64,000 nt of DNA from Gammaproteobacteria bacterium HGW-Gammaproteobacteria-13. GTDB lineage: Bacteria > Pseudomonadota > Gammaproteobacteria > Pseudomonadales > Pseudomonadaceae. A program made the translations under genes and the position numbers. Shown in pieces: positions 1 to 10,963 of this stretch; position 1 is the first letter of the stretch; each line of letters begins with the position of its first letter. Under the pieces are notes generated by a model that worked only from the letters and a program-made list of their open reading frames with translations, did no database searches and was not told the origin of the DNA. The stretch spans positions 1 to 64,000 of the forward strand of contig PGZH01000005.1 in NCBI GenBank assembly GCA_002840155.1, written 5' to 3'.

Positions 1-105
1 GGCCAGCGAGTAATCACGCTGTGTTCGCTTTACACCTTGCTCCATCTGGATCTCCGGAAATTCGGGATGGGAGGTGTAAACCTTATTCAGGACGGGACAG
101 CCGCA

Positions 106-135
106 ATAAAAAAGGCCACCCGAAGGTGGCCTTTT
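106..135 (-). terminator. Rho-independent terminator of the suc operon
   Basis: A perfect stem (AAGGCCACC at 112-120 pairing with GGTGGCCTT at 125-133) is followed, on the minus strand, by a run of T residues. It lies 16 nt beyond the sucD stop codon. The bases from 1 to about 100 contain no gene that I can support. Confidence 0.9.
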
Positions 136-151
136 CTCAGGTCAAAAAGCC

Positions 152-1039
152 TTAGGCTTTTTTCACTTCCCAACCGGTCAGCTCGGCCAGGGCCTTGCCG
201 ATGTCAGCCAGGGAACGCACGGTTTTCACACCGGCATCTTGCAGGGCTGCGAACTTCTCGTCTGCAGTACCCTTGCCGCCGGAGATGATTGCGCCGGCGT
301 GGCCCATACGCTTGCCCGCAGGAGCGGTTACACCAGCGATGTAGGACACTACTGGTTTGGTCACGTTGGCCTTGATGTAGGCAGCGGCTTCTTCTTCAGC
401 CGAACCGCCGATCTCACCGATCATCACGATCGCTTCGGTCTTCGGGTCTTCCTGGAACAGCTTGAGGATGTCGATGAAGTTGGAGCCTGGGATCGGGTCA
501 CCGCCGATGCCGACGCAGGTGGACTGACCGAAACCGGCGTCAGTGGTCTGCTTAACAGCTTCGTAAGTCAGGGTGCCGGAACGCGACACGATGCCTACTT
601 TGCCTGGCAAGTGGATGTGGCCCGGCATGATGCCGATTTTGCACTCGCCCGGAGTGATCACGCCTGGGCAGTTCGGGCCGATAAGGACCACGCCCAGCTC
701 GTCACACTTGACCTTGGCTTCGAGCATGTCGATGGTCGCGATGCCTTCGGTGATGCAGACGATCAGCTTGATGCCACCCATGGCCGCTTCAAGGATCGAG
801 TCCTTGCAGAACGGAGCCGGAACATAGATCACGCTGGCGGTGGCGCCAGTCTGCTCAACTGCTTCACGCACGGTGTTGAACACCGGCAGGTTCAGGTGAG
901 TGGTGCCGCCTTTGCCCGGAGTCACGCCGCCAACCATCTTGGTGCCGTAAGCAATGGCTTGTTCGGAGTGGAAAGTACCCTGCGAGCCGGTGAAGCCCTG
1001 GCAGATAACTTTGGTGTCTTTATTGATCAGGACGCTCAT
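152..1039 (-). CDS. sucD: Succinyl-CoA synthetase alpha subunit
   Basis: The 295-aa product is the CoA-binding and phospho-histidine-carrying subunit of ADP-forming succinyl-CoA synthetase, which acts in the cytosol in the TCA cycle. Visible motifs are the N-terminal Rossmann CoA-binding segment ([12 protein letters not shown]), the GPNCPG motif, the GEIGG loop and the active-site histidine in MGHAGAI around residue 247. The length matches Pseudomonas SucD. I chose the ATG at 1039 because the product then begins [12 protein letters not shown] as in the family. The frame stays open upstream to 1219, but that part lies inside sucC. The ATG shares one base with the sucC stop codon (TAATG arrangement), so translation is probably coupled. 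SucD looks intact, which contrasts with its damaged partner sucC. Confidence 0.96.
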   Translation of the reverse strand: MSVLINKDTKVICQGFTGSQGTFHSEQAIAYGTKMVGGVTPGKGGTTHLNLPVFNTVREAVEQTGATASVIYVPAPFCKDSILEAAMGGIKLIVCITEGIATIDMLEAKVKCDELGVVLIGPNCPGVITPGECKIGIMPGHIHLPGKVGIVSRSGTLTYEAVKQTTDAGFGQSTCVGIGGDPIPGSNFIDILKLFQEDPKTEAIVMIGEIGGSAEEEAAAYIKANVTKPVVSYIAGVTAPAGKRMGHAGAIISGGKGTADEKFAALQDAGVKTVRSLADIGKALAELTGWEVKKA

Positions 1040-1998
1040 TACTTGCCCTCCGCAGCTTTGACGACTTGCTGAGCAGCGTCGGTCAGGCTGGTTGCCGCGA
1101 TGATGTCGCGCTCTTTGGTTGCGCCGCCACCTACGTCGAGGAAGTTGGCTGGCTTGCCGCCGTGCAGGTTGACGATGTCCATGGTGCCCATGGCCAGGCC
1201 AGCACCGTTGACCATGCAACCGATGTTGCCTTCCAGCGCAACGTAGTTCAGTTCGAACTTGGCAGCGTGGGCTTCACGCGGATCGTCCTGGGACGGATCG
1301 TGCATGGCGCGCAGCTTCGGCTGACGGTACATGGCGTTACTGTCGATGTTGATCTTGGCGTCGAGGCAATGCAGGTTGCCGTCAGCCTTGATCACCAGCG
1401 GGTTCACTTCCAGCAGAGCCAGGTCATAGTCCTGGAACAGCTTGGCCAGGCCAACGAAGATCTGGGTGAACTGCTTGATCTGATCACCTTCCAGGCCCAG
1501 CTGGAATGCCAGCTCGCGGCCCTGGAACGGCTGAGCGCCGACCAGCGGGTCGATGGTCGCCTTGAGGATCTTCTCAGGGGTGTCGTGCGCAACTTTCTCG
1601 ATGTCCACGCCACCTTCGGTGGAGGCCATGAACACGATGCGACGGCTGGAACGGTCAACGACCGCGCCCAGGTACAGTTCCTTGGCGATGTCGGTGCAGG
1701 ACTCGACCAGGATCTTGGTCACTGGCTGACCGTTGGCATCTGTCTGGTAAGTCACCAGACGCTTGCCCAGCCAGTTGGCGGCGAAGGCTTTGGCGTCTTC
1801 TTTGTTCTTCACCAGCTTCACGCCGCCCGCTTTACCGCGGCCACCAGCGTGGACTTGAGCCTTGACGACCCACTCGGTGCCACCGATTTTTTCGCAGGCT
1901 GCTGCGGCTTCTTCCGGGGTGTCTACCGCGAAGCCCTTGGATACGGGCAGGCCGTATTCAGCGAACAGCTGCTTACCCTGATACTCGTGGAGATTCAT
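1039..1998 (-). CDS. sucC: Succinyl-CoA synthetase beta subunit with a 69-residue internal deletion
   Basis: The product begins [16 protein letters not shown] and carries the ATP-grasp nucleotide-binding domain (about residues 1-238) and the first part of the C-terminal domain. It ends with the canonical [14 protein letters not shown]. It is 319 aa, while Pseudomonas and E. coli SucC are 388 aa. The sequence is collinear up to GGGATKER (residue 297) and then jumps to DIIAATSL, so family residues of about 298-366 are missing in one in-frame block (207 nt). The junction lies near 1105-1110. The lost block normally contains VNIFGGIVRCD, including the substrate-binding residues 321-323 known from E. 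coli SucC, and the GNNAELG motif. I expect the product to be inactive or badly folded. An assembly or consensus error is an equally serious explanation. The gene is called with high confidence but its integrity is not. Confidence 0.93.
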   Translation of the reverse strand: MNLHEYQGKQLFAEYGLPVSKGFAVDTPEEAAAACEKIGGTEWVVKAQVHAGGRGKAGGVKLVKNKEDAKAFAANWLGKRLVTYQTDANGQPVTKILVESCTDIAKELYLGAVVDRSSRRIVFMASTEGGVDIEKVAHDTPEKILKATIDPLVGAQPFQGRELAFQLGLEGDQIKQFTQIFVGLAKLFQDYDLALLEVNPLVIKADGNLHCLDAKINIDSNAMYRQPKLRAMHDPSQDDPREAHAAKFELNYVALEGNIGCMVNGAGLAMGTMDIVNLHGGKPANFLDVGGGATKERDIIAATSLTDAAQQVVKAAEGK

Positions 1999-2206
1999 GC
2001 TTGTCTACCGTCTTCGTTTAGGTATTGCGCATACGGTGCTGCACTTGTGATGCCGCACCACCTGTGACTGCTTCTGCAGCAATCCGGCTGACGTTCCGCG
2101 CAGAACCTGAGCTGTACGCGGGCAGTCGGCCGTGGTTCTTCCTGTTGAGCTGCACCTTCACCGGTACACAACGCCGGTGAAGGCATCCGCTCAAACAAAC
2201 AACGTC
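1999..2206 (-). promoter_or_regulatory. sucC leader with a strong stem-loop
   Basis: This 208-nt gap separates lpdG from sucC, which is unusually long for genes in one operon. It holds a perfect 10-bp stem (CCTTCACCGG at 2155-2164, CCGGTGAAGG at 2174-2183, 9-nt loop) without a T-tract, so it is not a classical terminator. A conserved cis-regulatory 'sucC' RNA motif has been reported upstream of sucC in pseudomonads. This leader is in the right place for it, but I could not match the published consensus by eye. Confidence 0.55.
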
Positions 2207-3690
<1,484 letters not shown>

Positions 3691-3709
3691 CCGTGGGAGA
3701 AACTGGCTT

Positions 3710-4936
3710 TTAGATGTCCAGCAGCAGACGCGCCGGGTCTTCCAGCAAGTTCTTGATGGTCACCAGGAAGGTCACGGCTTCCTTACCATCAATCAGGCGG
3801 TGATCGTAGGACAACGCCAGGTACATCATTGGGCGGATTACTACCTGACCATTCACGGCCATCGGGCGCTGGATGATGTTGTGCATCCCCAGGATCGCGG
3901 CTTGCGGCGGGTTGACGATTGGCGTCGACATCATCGAACCGAAAGTACCACCGTTAGTGATGGTGAAGGTGCCACCGGTCATTTCGTCAATCGACAGCTT
4001 GCCGTCTTTGGCTTTCTTGCCAAAGGTGGCGATGCCGTTCTCGATTTCAGCCAGGCTCATCAGCTCGGCGTTACGCAGCACCGGAACTACCAGGCCACGG
4101 TCGCTGGACACGGCAACACCGATGTCGGCGTAGCCGTGGTAAACGATGTCGGTACCGTCGATCGAGGCGTTAACTGCAGGGAAACGCTTCAGCGCTTCGG
4201 TGGCGGCCTTGACGAAGAACGACATAAAGCCCAGGCGCACGCCGTTGTGGCTCTTCTCGAACAGGTCCTTGTACTTCGAACGCAGCGCCATGACTTCAGT
4301 CATGTCGACTTCGTTGAAGGTGGTCAGCATGGCCATGGAGGACTGTGCTTCGACCAGGCGCTCGGCGATCTTGGCGCGCAGACGGGTCATCGGCACACGC
4401 TTCTCGGTGCGGTCGCCGGTGGCGAATACCGGAGCGGCAGCAGCAGGTGCGGCTGGCTTGGCGGCAGGTGCAGCAGCCGGGGCGTTCTTCTTCGCTTCAA
4501 CGGCAGCCACCACGTCTTCCTTGGTGACACGACCGCCTTTACCGGTGCCGGCGATGCTGTTCGGATCGATACCGTTTTCTTCAGCGATCTTGCGCGCAGC
4601 TGGGGACAGGATCTGATCGTCGCCTGCGGCAGCAGCCGGAGCAGCGGCAGCAGGTGCAGCAGCCTGAGCAGCAACGGCTGGCGCAGGAGCAGCAGCGCCG
4701 CCCTCACCCAGGGTGCCAAGCAGTTCGTTGGACAGAACGGTGTCGCCTTCATTCTTGATGATTTGCGCGAGGACGCCGTCGGCCTCGGCCAGCACTTCGA
4801 TCACTACCTTGTCGGTTTCGATGTCAACGATCAGCTCGTCGCGCTTGACCGCATCGCCCGGCTTCTTGTGCCAAGTGGCCACGGTGCCGTCGGCAACCGA
4901 TTCCGGGAAAGTAGGGGCTTTGATCTCGATAGCCAT
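3710..4936 (-). CDS. sucB: Dihydrolipoyl succinyltransferase (E2) of the 2-oxoglutarate dehydrogenase complex
   Basis: The 408-aa core subunit transfers the succinyl group from the lipoyl arm to CoA. Domains in order: a lipoyl domain (residues 1-78) with lipoylated Lys43 in ETDKVVIE; an Ala/Pro-rich linker (about 80-105); a peripheral-subunit-binding domain (about 107-145, [16 protein letters not shown]); a second Ala/Pro linker; and the catalytic domain to the end, with the active-site segment [10 protein letters not shown]. The length matches Pseudomonas SucB. It lies 69 nt downstream of sucA, and the gap holds a stem-loop. Confidence 0.97.
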   Translation of the reverse strand: MAIEIKAPTFPESVADGTVATWHKKPGDAVKRDELIVDIETDKVVIEVLAEADGVLAQIIKNEGDTVLSNELLGTLGEGGAAAPAPAVAAQAAAPAAAAPAAAAGDDQILSPAARKIAEENGIDPNSIAGTGKGGRVTKEDVVAAVEAKKNAPAAAPAAKPAAPAAAAPVFATGDRTEKRVPMTRLRAKIAERLVEAQSSMAMLTTFNEVDMTEVMALRSKYKDLFEKSHNGVRLGFMSFFVKAATEALKRFPAVNASIDGTDIVYHGYADIGVAVSSDRGLVVPVLRNAELMSLAEIENGIATFGKKAKDGKLSIDEMTGGTFTITNGGTFGSMMSTPIVNPPQAAILGMHNIIQRPMAVNGQVVIRPMMYLALSYDHRLIDGKEAVTFLVTIKNLLEDPARLLLDI

Positions 4937-4969
4937 TATGTGTGGTTCCTTAAATTCGGTTTCTTCTAG

Positions 4970-4992
4970 CAGGCGGCCCAGTTGGCCGCCTG
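4970..4992 (-). other. Intercistronic stem-loop between sucA and sucB
   Basis: CAGGCGGCC (4970-4978) pairs with GGCCGCCTG (4984-4992) across a 5-nt loop. No T-tract follows on the minus strand, so this looks like an mRNA stability or processing element rather than a terminator. Confidence 0.5.
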
Positions 4993-5005
4993 TTGCGCGA
5001 AGGCG

Positions 5006-7837
5006 TTAAACAGTAAAGGCGTCTTGCAGGAGTTTTTCCTGCTGTTCGGCGTGCATCGATGCATAACCACAGGCAGGTGCGGCAGACGCATCACGACCGG
5101 CGTACTCGAGGAACAGCGCTTTCTTGTGCGCTGTCGCCACGCGACGCATGTGATGCTGACTGCAGTACCAGGCGCCCTGGTTCATCGGCTCTTCCTGACA
5201 CCAGACGATGTGCTTGAGGTTCTTGTACGGAGCAATTGCCTCGGCCAGATCATCTTCCGGGAACGGATAGAGCTGCTCGATACGCACGATGGCGATGTCT
5301 TCGCGGCCTTCGTTGCGGCGTTTCTCCAGCAAGTCGTAGTAAACCTTGCCGCTGCACAGAATCAGACGCTCGACTTTCTTCGGATCGATGGTATCGATCT
5401 CTGGAATCACGGTCTGGAACGAGCCTTCGGCCAGATCTTCCAGGGTCGAGATGGCCAATTTGTGGCGCAGCAGCGACTTCGGCGTCAATACGACCAACGG
5501 CTTGCGCAGTGGGCGAATCACCTGACGACGCAGCAAGTGGTAGATCTGCGCCGGGGTGGTCGGTACCGCAACCTGCATGTTGTGCTCGGCGCACAGCTGC
5601 AGATAACGCTCCAGACGCGCCGAGCTGTGCTCAGGCCCCTGCCCTTCATAACCGTGCGGCAACAGCATGGTCAGACCGCAGAGACGGCCCCACTTGTGCT
5701 CGCCACTGGAAATGAACTGGTCGAACACCACCTGGGCACCGTTGGCGAAGTCGCCGAACTGCGCTTCCCAGATCACCAGCGACTGCGGCTGGGTGGTGGC
5801 GTAGCCGTATTCGAAGGCCAGTACCGCTTCTTCCGAGAGGAAGGAGTCGTACAGGTCGAAACGCGGCTGCCCCTGATAAAGGTTCTGCAGCGGCAGATGG
5901 GTGCCGGCGTCCTTCTGGTTGTGCAGCACCGCGTGACGGTGCGAGAAGGTGCCACGGCCGATGTCCTGGCCGGTCATGCGGATCGGATGGCCTTCGAACA
6001 ACAGGGTGGCGTAGGCCATAGTCTCGGCGTAGCCCCAGTTGATCGGCAGCGCACCTGCGCTCATCTTCTGGCGGTCTTCGAGAATTTTCGCGACCTGGCG
6101 CTGCACCACGAAGCCTTCTGGAATTTCCAGCAGCTTGTTGGACAGTTCCTGCAGGGTTTTCAGCTCGAAACGCGTGTCGTGACGCGCGGTCCAGGCATGG
6201 CCCAGGTATGGACGCCAATCGACAAAGAGTTCCTTATTCGGTTCTTTGACCAGGCTCTTGACCACATGCTGACCGTTATCCAGCGCCGTGCGGTACTCGT
6301 CGATCTTGGCCTGCACCTCATCGGCCGACTGACGCGCGGCAGCGGTCAGCACTTCGGCATACAGCTCACGGGTGGTGCGCTGTTTGCTGATTTGCTGATA
6401 CATGATCGGCTGGGTGCCGCTCGGCTCGTCGGCCTCGTTGTGGCCGCGACGGCGGTAGCAAACCAGGTCGATGACCACGTCACGCTTGTACTGCATGCGG
6501 TAATCAACAGCCAGTTGGGTGACGAACAGCACCGCTTCCGGATCATCGCCGTTAACGTGCAGGATCGGCGCCTGAATCATCTTCGCCACATCAGTGCAGT
6601 ACTCGGTGGAACGCGAGTCCAGCGGGTTGCTGATGGTGAAGCCGACCTGGTTGTTGATCACGATGTGGATGGTGCCGCCCGTCTTGAAGCCACGGGTCTG
6701 CGACATCTGGAAGGTTTCCATGACCACACCCTGACCGGCGAATGCCGCGTCACCGTGCAGGGAAACTGGCAGCACTTTCTCGCCAATGGCGTCGTTACGA
6801 CGGTCCTGACGGGCGCGTACCGAACCCTCGACCACCGGAGAGACGATCTCCAGGTGCGACGGGTTGAACGCCATTGCCAGGTGCACTTCGCCGCCAGCGG
6901 TCATCACGTTGGAGGAGAAACCCTGGTGGTATTTCACGTCACCGGAAGACAGACCTTCGGTTTTCTTGCCTTCGAACTCGTCGAACAGATCGCGCGGGTT
7001 CTTGCCGAAGGTGTTGACCAGCACGTTGAGACGGCCACGGTGGGCCATGCCGATGACGACTTCCTTGGTGCCGTAGGAGCCGGACCGCTGGATCACTTCA
7101 TCGAGCAGCGGAATCAGGCTCTCGCCGCCTTCCAGACCGAAACGCTTGGTGCCCGGGTACTTGGTGCCCAGGTACTTTTCCAGACCTTCAGCTGCGGTCA
7201 GGCGCTCAAGCAGGTGGCTCTGCACCTCAACCGAGAATTGTGGACGACCACGGACGCTTTCCAGGCGCTGCTGGAACCAGCTGCGCTGCTCGGAATCAAC
7301 GATATGGGTGAACTCGGCGCCAATGGTGCGGCAATATGTCTGCTGCAACGCATCGCGAATTTCGCGCAGAGTAGCCTCTTCCTTGCCAATGAACAGCCCA
7401 CCGGTACGGAAGGTGGTGTCCAGGTCGGCATCGGTCAGACCATAGTGATTGATTGCCAGATCGGCCGGCACAGGACGCTTCCAGAGGCCAAGCGGATCGA
7501 GCTGGGCAGCCTGATGGCCGCGCATGCGATAAGCCTGAATCAGACGCAGCACTTCGACTTGCTTCTTCTCGTGCTCACTGCTGACGCTACCAGCGGACAC
7601 CGGTTGGGCGCGGCGCTGATTTTTAGCGAGCAGGACGAAATGATCGCGAATCGTTGAGTGCGATACGTCTGTGGCGGCGCTGCCGTCAGTCGGCAACTTC
7701 TGGAAGTAAGTGCGCCACTCTTCTGGCACAGCGTTGGGATCGTGCAGGTAAAGCTCATAGAGCTCTTCCACATAGGCAGCGTTACCACCGGATAGGTGGG
7801 CACTGTCCCACATGCGCTGCATCACGCTTTCTTGCAT
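5006..7837 (-). CDS. sucA: 2-oxoglutarate dehydrogenase E1 component
   Basis: This 943-aa thiamine-diphosphate enzyme decarboxylates 2-oxoglutarate and succinylates the lipoyl arm of SucB. The N-terminus (MQESVMQRMWDSAHLSGGNA) contains the short segment that contacts the E2 core. The central region carries the ThDP-binding motif GDAAFAGQGVVMETFQMSQ and the GMAHRGRLNVL stretch. The C-terminal transketolase-like half contains SHRHAVLHNQ and LLPHGYEGQGPEHSSAR. The length is typical of the genus. Upstream lies a 247-nt leader after sdhB. The product works with sucB and lpdG as one complex. Confidence 0.97.
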   Translation of the reverse strand: MQESVMQRMWDSAHLSGGNAAYVEELYELYLHDPNAVPEEWRTYFQKLPTDGSAATDVSHSTIRDHFVLLAKNQRRAQPVSAGSVSSEHEKKQVEVLRLIQAYRMRGHQAAQLDPLGLWKRPVPADLAINHYGLTDADLDTTFRTGGLFIGKEEATLREIRDALQQTYCRTIGAEFTHIVDSEQRSWFQQRLESVRGRPQFSVEVQSHLLERLTAAEGLEKYLGTKYPGTKRFGLEGGESLIPLLDEVIQRSGSYGTKEVVIGMAHRGRLNVLVNTFGKNPRDLFDEFEGKKTEGLSSGDVKYHQGFSSNVMTAGGEVHLAMAFNPSHLEIVSPVVEGSVRARQDRRNDAIGEKVLPVSLHGDAAFAGQGVVMETFQMSQTRGFKTGGTIHIVINNQVGFTISNPLDSRSTEYCTDVAKMIQAPILHVNGDDPEAVLFVTQLAVDYRMQYKRDVVIDLVCYRRRGHNEADEPSGTQPIMYQQISKQRTTRELYAEVLTAAARQSADEVQAKIDEYRTALDNGQHVVKSLVKEPNKELFVDWRPYLGHAWTARHDTRFELKTLQELSNKLLEIPEGFVVQRQVAKILEDRQKMSAGALPINWGYAETMAYATLLFEGHPIRMTGQDIGRGTFSHRHAVLHNQKDAGTHLPLQNLYQGQPRFDLYDSFLSEEAVLAFEYGYATTQPQSLVIWEAQFGDFANGAQVVFDQFISSGEHKWGRLCGLTMLLPHGYEGQGPEHSSARLERYLQLCAEHNMQVAVPTTPAQIYHLLRRQVIRPLRKPLVVLTPKSLLRHKLAISTLEDLAEGSFQTVIPEIDTIDPKKVERLILCSGKVYYDLLEKRRNEGREDIAIVRIEQLYPFPEDDLAEAIAPYKNLKHIVWCQEEPMNQGAWYCSQHHMRRVATAHKKALFLEYAGRDASAAPACGYASMHAEQQEKLLQDAFTV

Positions 7838-8084
7838 GCTTGGTCACCCTCGGTAAGGGGACACCACCGGCGAAGAAACCGCATGGCTGTCAGTCCTGAA
7901 GCAGCGACTGGTAAGCCACTACGGATCCCGCAGATAGTCCGGGCACCAGCCCGGATGCCCCTGCTGGTCGTCATATTTTTCAAATTAAGAACCACCGCTT
8001 TGTGAGCAGCAGCCCTGGCTAAAACTACGGCGCTGGGTTGAAAGCAGCGCCGCAGGTGTTACAGGTCTAGCAAACAACCGTGAA
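7838..8084 (-). promoter_or_regulatory. sdhB-sucA intergenic region and sucA leader
   Basis: Two clear stem-loops lie in this 247-nt gap. CGGCGCTG (8028-8035) pairs with CAGCGCCG (8045-8052); on the minus strand this is followed by GTAGTTTT, so it resembles a weak terminator after sdhB. TCCGGGC (7938-7944) pairs with GCCCGGA (7949-7955) across a tetraloop and lies about 100 nt before the sucA start. A 'sucA-II' RNA motif is known in Pseudomonas sucA leaders. Location agrees, but I have not verified the consensus. Confidence 0.5.
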
Positions 8085-8807
8085 TCAGGTACCGCTTTGC
8101 AGCAACATATTGCGTACGTGGCCGATTGCCTTGGTCGGGTTGAGACCCTTAGGGCAAACGTTCACGCAGTTCATGATGCCGCGGCAACGGAACACACTGA
8201 ACGGATCATCCAGCGACGCCAGACGTTGTTCGGTCTGGGTATCACGGCTGTCCGCCAGGAAACGATACGCCTGCAGCAGCGCAGCTGGGCCGAGGAACTT
8301 GTCTGGGTTCCACCAGAACGACGGGCAGCTGGTGGAGCAGCAAGCGCACAGGATGCACTCGTACAGACCGTCCAGCTTCTCACGCTCTTCCGGCGACTGC
8401 AGACGCTCGATGGCCGGTGCCGGCGTGTTGTTCTGCAGGTATGGCTGCACCTTCTCGTACTGCTTGTAGAAGATGCTCATATCAACAGCCAGGTCACGGA
8501 TGACCGGCAGGCCAGGCAGCGGGCGAATCACCAGCTTGCCGCCTTTCAGGCCAGCCGCCGAGATCGGCGTGATGCAGGCCAGGCCATTCTTGCCGTTGAT
8601 GTTCATGCCATCGGAACCGCACACGCCTTCACGGCAGGAGCGACGATAGGAAAAACCCTCGTCCTGTTCCTTGATCAGCGCCAGCACGTCAAGAACCATG
8701 ATGTCCTTGCCGCCGGTGTCGACCTGGAAGTCCTGCATAAACGGCGCTGCATCTTTTTCCGGGTTGTAACGATAAACGCTTACTTGCAACAGATTGGCTT
8801 GCGACAT
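8085..8807 (-). CDS. sdhB: Succinate dehydrogenase iron-sulfur subunit
   Basis: This 240-aa subunit carries electrons from the SdhA flavin to ubiquinone through three Fe-S clusters. The [2Fe-2S] ligands are in SCREGVCGSDG and the following LAC, the [4Fe-4S] ligands in CILCACCSTSCPS, and the [3Fe-4S]/[4Fe-4S] ligands in CRGIMNCVNVCPKGLNP. I chose the ATG at 8807 because AAGGG precedes it by 8 nt. An in-frame GTG three codons upstream (8816) is a weaker alternative. It lies 11 nt after sdhA in the sdhCDAB operon and faces the cytoplasm at the inner membrane. Confidence 0.95.
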   Translation of the reverse strand: MSQANLLQVSVYRYNPEKDAAPFMQDFQVDTGGKDIMVLDVLALIKEQDEGFSYRRSCREGVCGSDGMNINGKNGLACITPISAAGLKGGKLVIRPLPGLPVIRDLAVDMSIFYKQYEKVQPYLQNNTPAPAIERLQSPEEREKLDGLYECILCACCSTSCPSFWWNPDKFLGPAALLQAYRFLADSRDTQTEQRLASLDDPFSVFRCRGIMNCVNVCPKGLNPTKAIGHVRNMLLQSGT

Positions 8808-8818
8808 ATCAGGCACCC

Positions 8819-10591
8819 TTAATAAGTCCGGACCTTGGGTTCAAACGCTGGAACTGTCTTCGGCGAGAAGTTGACCGAACGCTTGCTCACGCGCTTTTCA
8901 CCTGGGATATACAGGGAGTGGCACAGCCAGTTTTCGTCGTCACGTTCTTCGAAGTCTTCACGAGCGTGAGCACCACGGGATTCTTTACGAACCTCGGCAG
9001 CGATCGCGGTGGCTTCTGCCACTTCGAGAAGGTTTTGCAGTTCCAATGCTTCGATACGCGCAGTGTTGAATGCCTGGCTCTTGTCCGCGATCTTGACAGT
9101 CGCGATCCGCTCACGCAGGTCGGCCAGTTGGGCAATGCCCTTCTGCATGTACTCACCGGTGCGGAACACACCGAAGTAGTTCTGCATGCAGTTTTGCAGT
9201 TCTTTACGCAGCGGCGCGACATCTTCGCCGGTGGTGCGTTCGTTGACGCCCGCCAGACGCTTGAGCGACAGCTCGATGTCGGTTTCGCTGGCACCACGGA
9301 CTTCCACGCCTTCTTTCAGCGCTTTTTCCAGGTGAATACCGGCAGCACGACCGAACACTACGAGGTCGAGCAGCGAGTTGCCACCCAGACGGTTGGCACC
9401 GTGTACCGATACGCAGGCCACTTCGCCGACAGCGAACAGGCCTTCGATGATCTTGTCGTTGCCGTTGGCATCCTGAGTGATGGCCTGACCGTGAATGTTG
9501 GTCGGCACGCCGCCCATCATGTAGTGGCAGGTCGGAATCACTGGAACCGGAGCAACCACCGGGTCAACGTGGGCGAAGGTCTTCGAAAGCTCGCAGATAC
9601 CTGGCAGACGGCTATGCAGCACGTCTTCGCCGAGGTGATCGAGCTTGAGCAGTACGTGGTCCTTGTCCGGACCACAGCCGTTGCCGGCGAGTACTTCTTT
9701 AACCATCGAGCGCGCTACTACGTCACGGCCAGCCAAGTCTTTGGCGTTCGGCGCATAACGCTCCATGAAACGCTCGCCATGGGCGTTGATCAGGTAACCA
9801 CCCTCGCCACGGCAACCTTCGGTGACCAGTACACCGGCGCCGGCAATACCGGTCGGGTGGAACTGCCACATCTCGATGTCCTGCACCGGCACGCCAGCAC
9901 GCAGGGCCATGCCCACGCCGTCACCGGTGTTGATCAGGGCGTTGGTGGTGGAAGCGTAGATACGACCGGCACCGCCAGTGGCCAGAACCACGGCTTTGGA
10001 GCGGATATAAACGGTTTCGCCGGTTTCGATGCAGATGGCGATGGTGCCAACTACGGCGCCGTCCTGGTTCTTCACCAGATCGACCGCATACCACTCGTTA
10101 AGGAACGAGGTGCCAGCCTTGAGGTTGGCCTGGTACAGGGTGTGCAGCAGTGCGTGACCGGTACGGTCAGCCGCAGCGCAGGTACGTGCAGCCTGAGTCG
10201 GGTTGTTCGGGCCTTTGGACTGGCCACCGAACGGACGCTGATAGATGCGGCCTTGCTCGGTACGGGAGAACGGCAGACCCATGTGTTCCAGTTCAAATAC
10301 GGCCTCCGGACCCACGGAACACATATATTCGATAGCGTCTTGGTCACCGATATAGTCGGAACCCTTGACGGTGTCGTACATGTGCCAGCGCCAATCGTCG
10401 TTCGGATCGGCCGAAGCGATGGCGCAGGTGATGCCACCCTGAGCGGACACAGTGTGCGAGCGGGTCGGGAAGACCTTGGTCACTACTGCGGTTTTATGAC
10501 CACCCTGAGCCAACTGCAGTGCAGCGCGCATACCCGCGCCGCCGCCACCAACAATGATGGCGTCATAAGAAAGAGTGCGAATGCTTGTCAT
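8819..10591 (-). CDS. sdhA: Succinate dehydrogenase flavoprotein subunit
   Basis: The 590-aa subunit oxidises succinate to fumarate using covalently bound FAD. The dinucleotide motif [10 protein letters not shown] lies at residues 15-24, and the flavinylated histidine is His46 in [11 protein letters not shown]. The succinate-binding HPTG segment (QFHPTGI) and the C-terminal region with [15 protein letters not shown] are intact. The length agrees with the family. It begins 3 nt after sdhD, and sdhB follows closely. Confidence 0.97.
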   Translation of the reverse strand: MTSIRTLSYDAIIVGGGGAGMRAALQLAQGGHKTAVVTKVFPTRSHTVSAQGGITCAIASADPNDDWRWHMYDTVKGSDYIGDQDAIEYMCSVGPEAVFELEHMGLPFSRTEQGRIYQRPFGGQSKGPNNPTQAARTCAAADRTGHALLHTLYQANLKAGTSFLNEWYAVDLVKNQDGAVVGTIAICIETGETVYIRSKAVVLATGGAGRIYASTTNALINTGDGVGMALRAGVPVQDIEMWQFHPTGIAGAGVLVTEGCRGEGGYLINAHGERFMERYAPNAKDLAGRDVVARSMVKEVLAGNGCGPDKDHVLLKLDHLGEDVLHSRLPGICELSKTFAHVDPVVAPVPVIPTCHYMMGGVPTNIHGQAITQDANGNDKIIEGLFAVGEVACVSVHGANRLGGNSLLDLVVFGRAAGIHLEKALKEGVEVRGASETDIELSLKRLAGVNERTTGEDVAPLRKELQNCMQNYFGVFRTGEYMQKGIAQLADLRERIATVKIADKSQAFNTARIEALELQNLLEVAEATAIAAEVRKESRGAHAREDFEERDDENWLCHSLYIPGEKRVSKRSVNFSPKTVPAFEPKVRTY

Positions 10592-10594
10592 GGA

Positions 10595-10963
10595 TCAGTT
10601 ACCCCAAAAAATCTGCACGCCCCAGACGAAGAACGCGAACATGGCAACGCCACACGCAGCCTGGAACAGAAAACGCACGACAGTAGCCCACTTACCCAGC
10701 GCCATTGGCGTCAGGTAGTCGGTGGAAATTGTCCACATGCCAACCCAGGCGTGAACGCTGAGCGCCACCAGGGTCAACAGACTGAAGATACGCATTGCGT
10801 TATTGGAGAACAGCGCCTGCCATTCGGCATAGCCCAGACCCGGGTTGCACACGACAAAGCCAAGCAGAAACAGCACATAAACCGCGAGGACGACAGCAGA
10901 AACACGCTGCGCCATCCAGTCATAAAGACCCGAACGCGAGAAGTTCGTGACGTTGGTTACCAT
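10595..10963 (-). CDS. sdhD: Succinate dehydrogenase membrane anchor subunit
   Basis: The 122-aa protein has three predicted membrane helices (about residues 20-38, 57-78 and 92-113). The histidine in SVHAWVGMW is the probable heme b ligand, and STDYLTPMALGKW is typical of the family. I chose ATG 10963 (MVTNVTNFSRSGLYDWM). The upstream in-frame GTG (10969) lies inside sdhC. The start overlaps the end of sdhC by 7 nt, consistent with translational coupling. It forms the quinone site together with SdhC. Confidence 0.93.
   Translation of the reverse strand: MVTNVTNFSRSGLYDWMAQRVSAVVLAVYVLFLLGFVVCNPGLGYAEWQALFSNNAMRIFSLLTLVALSVHAWVGMWTISTDYLTPMALGKWATVVRFLFQAACGVAMFAFFVWGVQIFWGN

Noticed and set aside
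1..105. A partial gene at the left edge of the window
   Set aside because: No frame in this stretch shows coding character or homology, and it lies just beyond the sucD terminator. It may be the upstream region of a gene outside the window.
1040..1219. An N-terminal extension of sucD reaching to 1219
   Set aside because: The extension overlaps sucC and has no similarity to the family. The ATG at 1039 gives the exact SucD N-terminus.
4982..7657. A long open frame antisense to sucA (about 890 codons)
   Set aside because: Antisense open frames are common in high-GC codon usage. The translation has no family similarity and sucA on the other strand is unmistakable. The same applies to other long antisense frames, for example those opposite sdhA, metH and lpdG.
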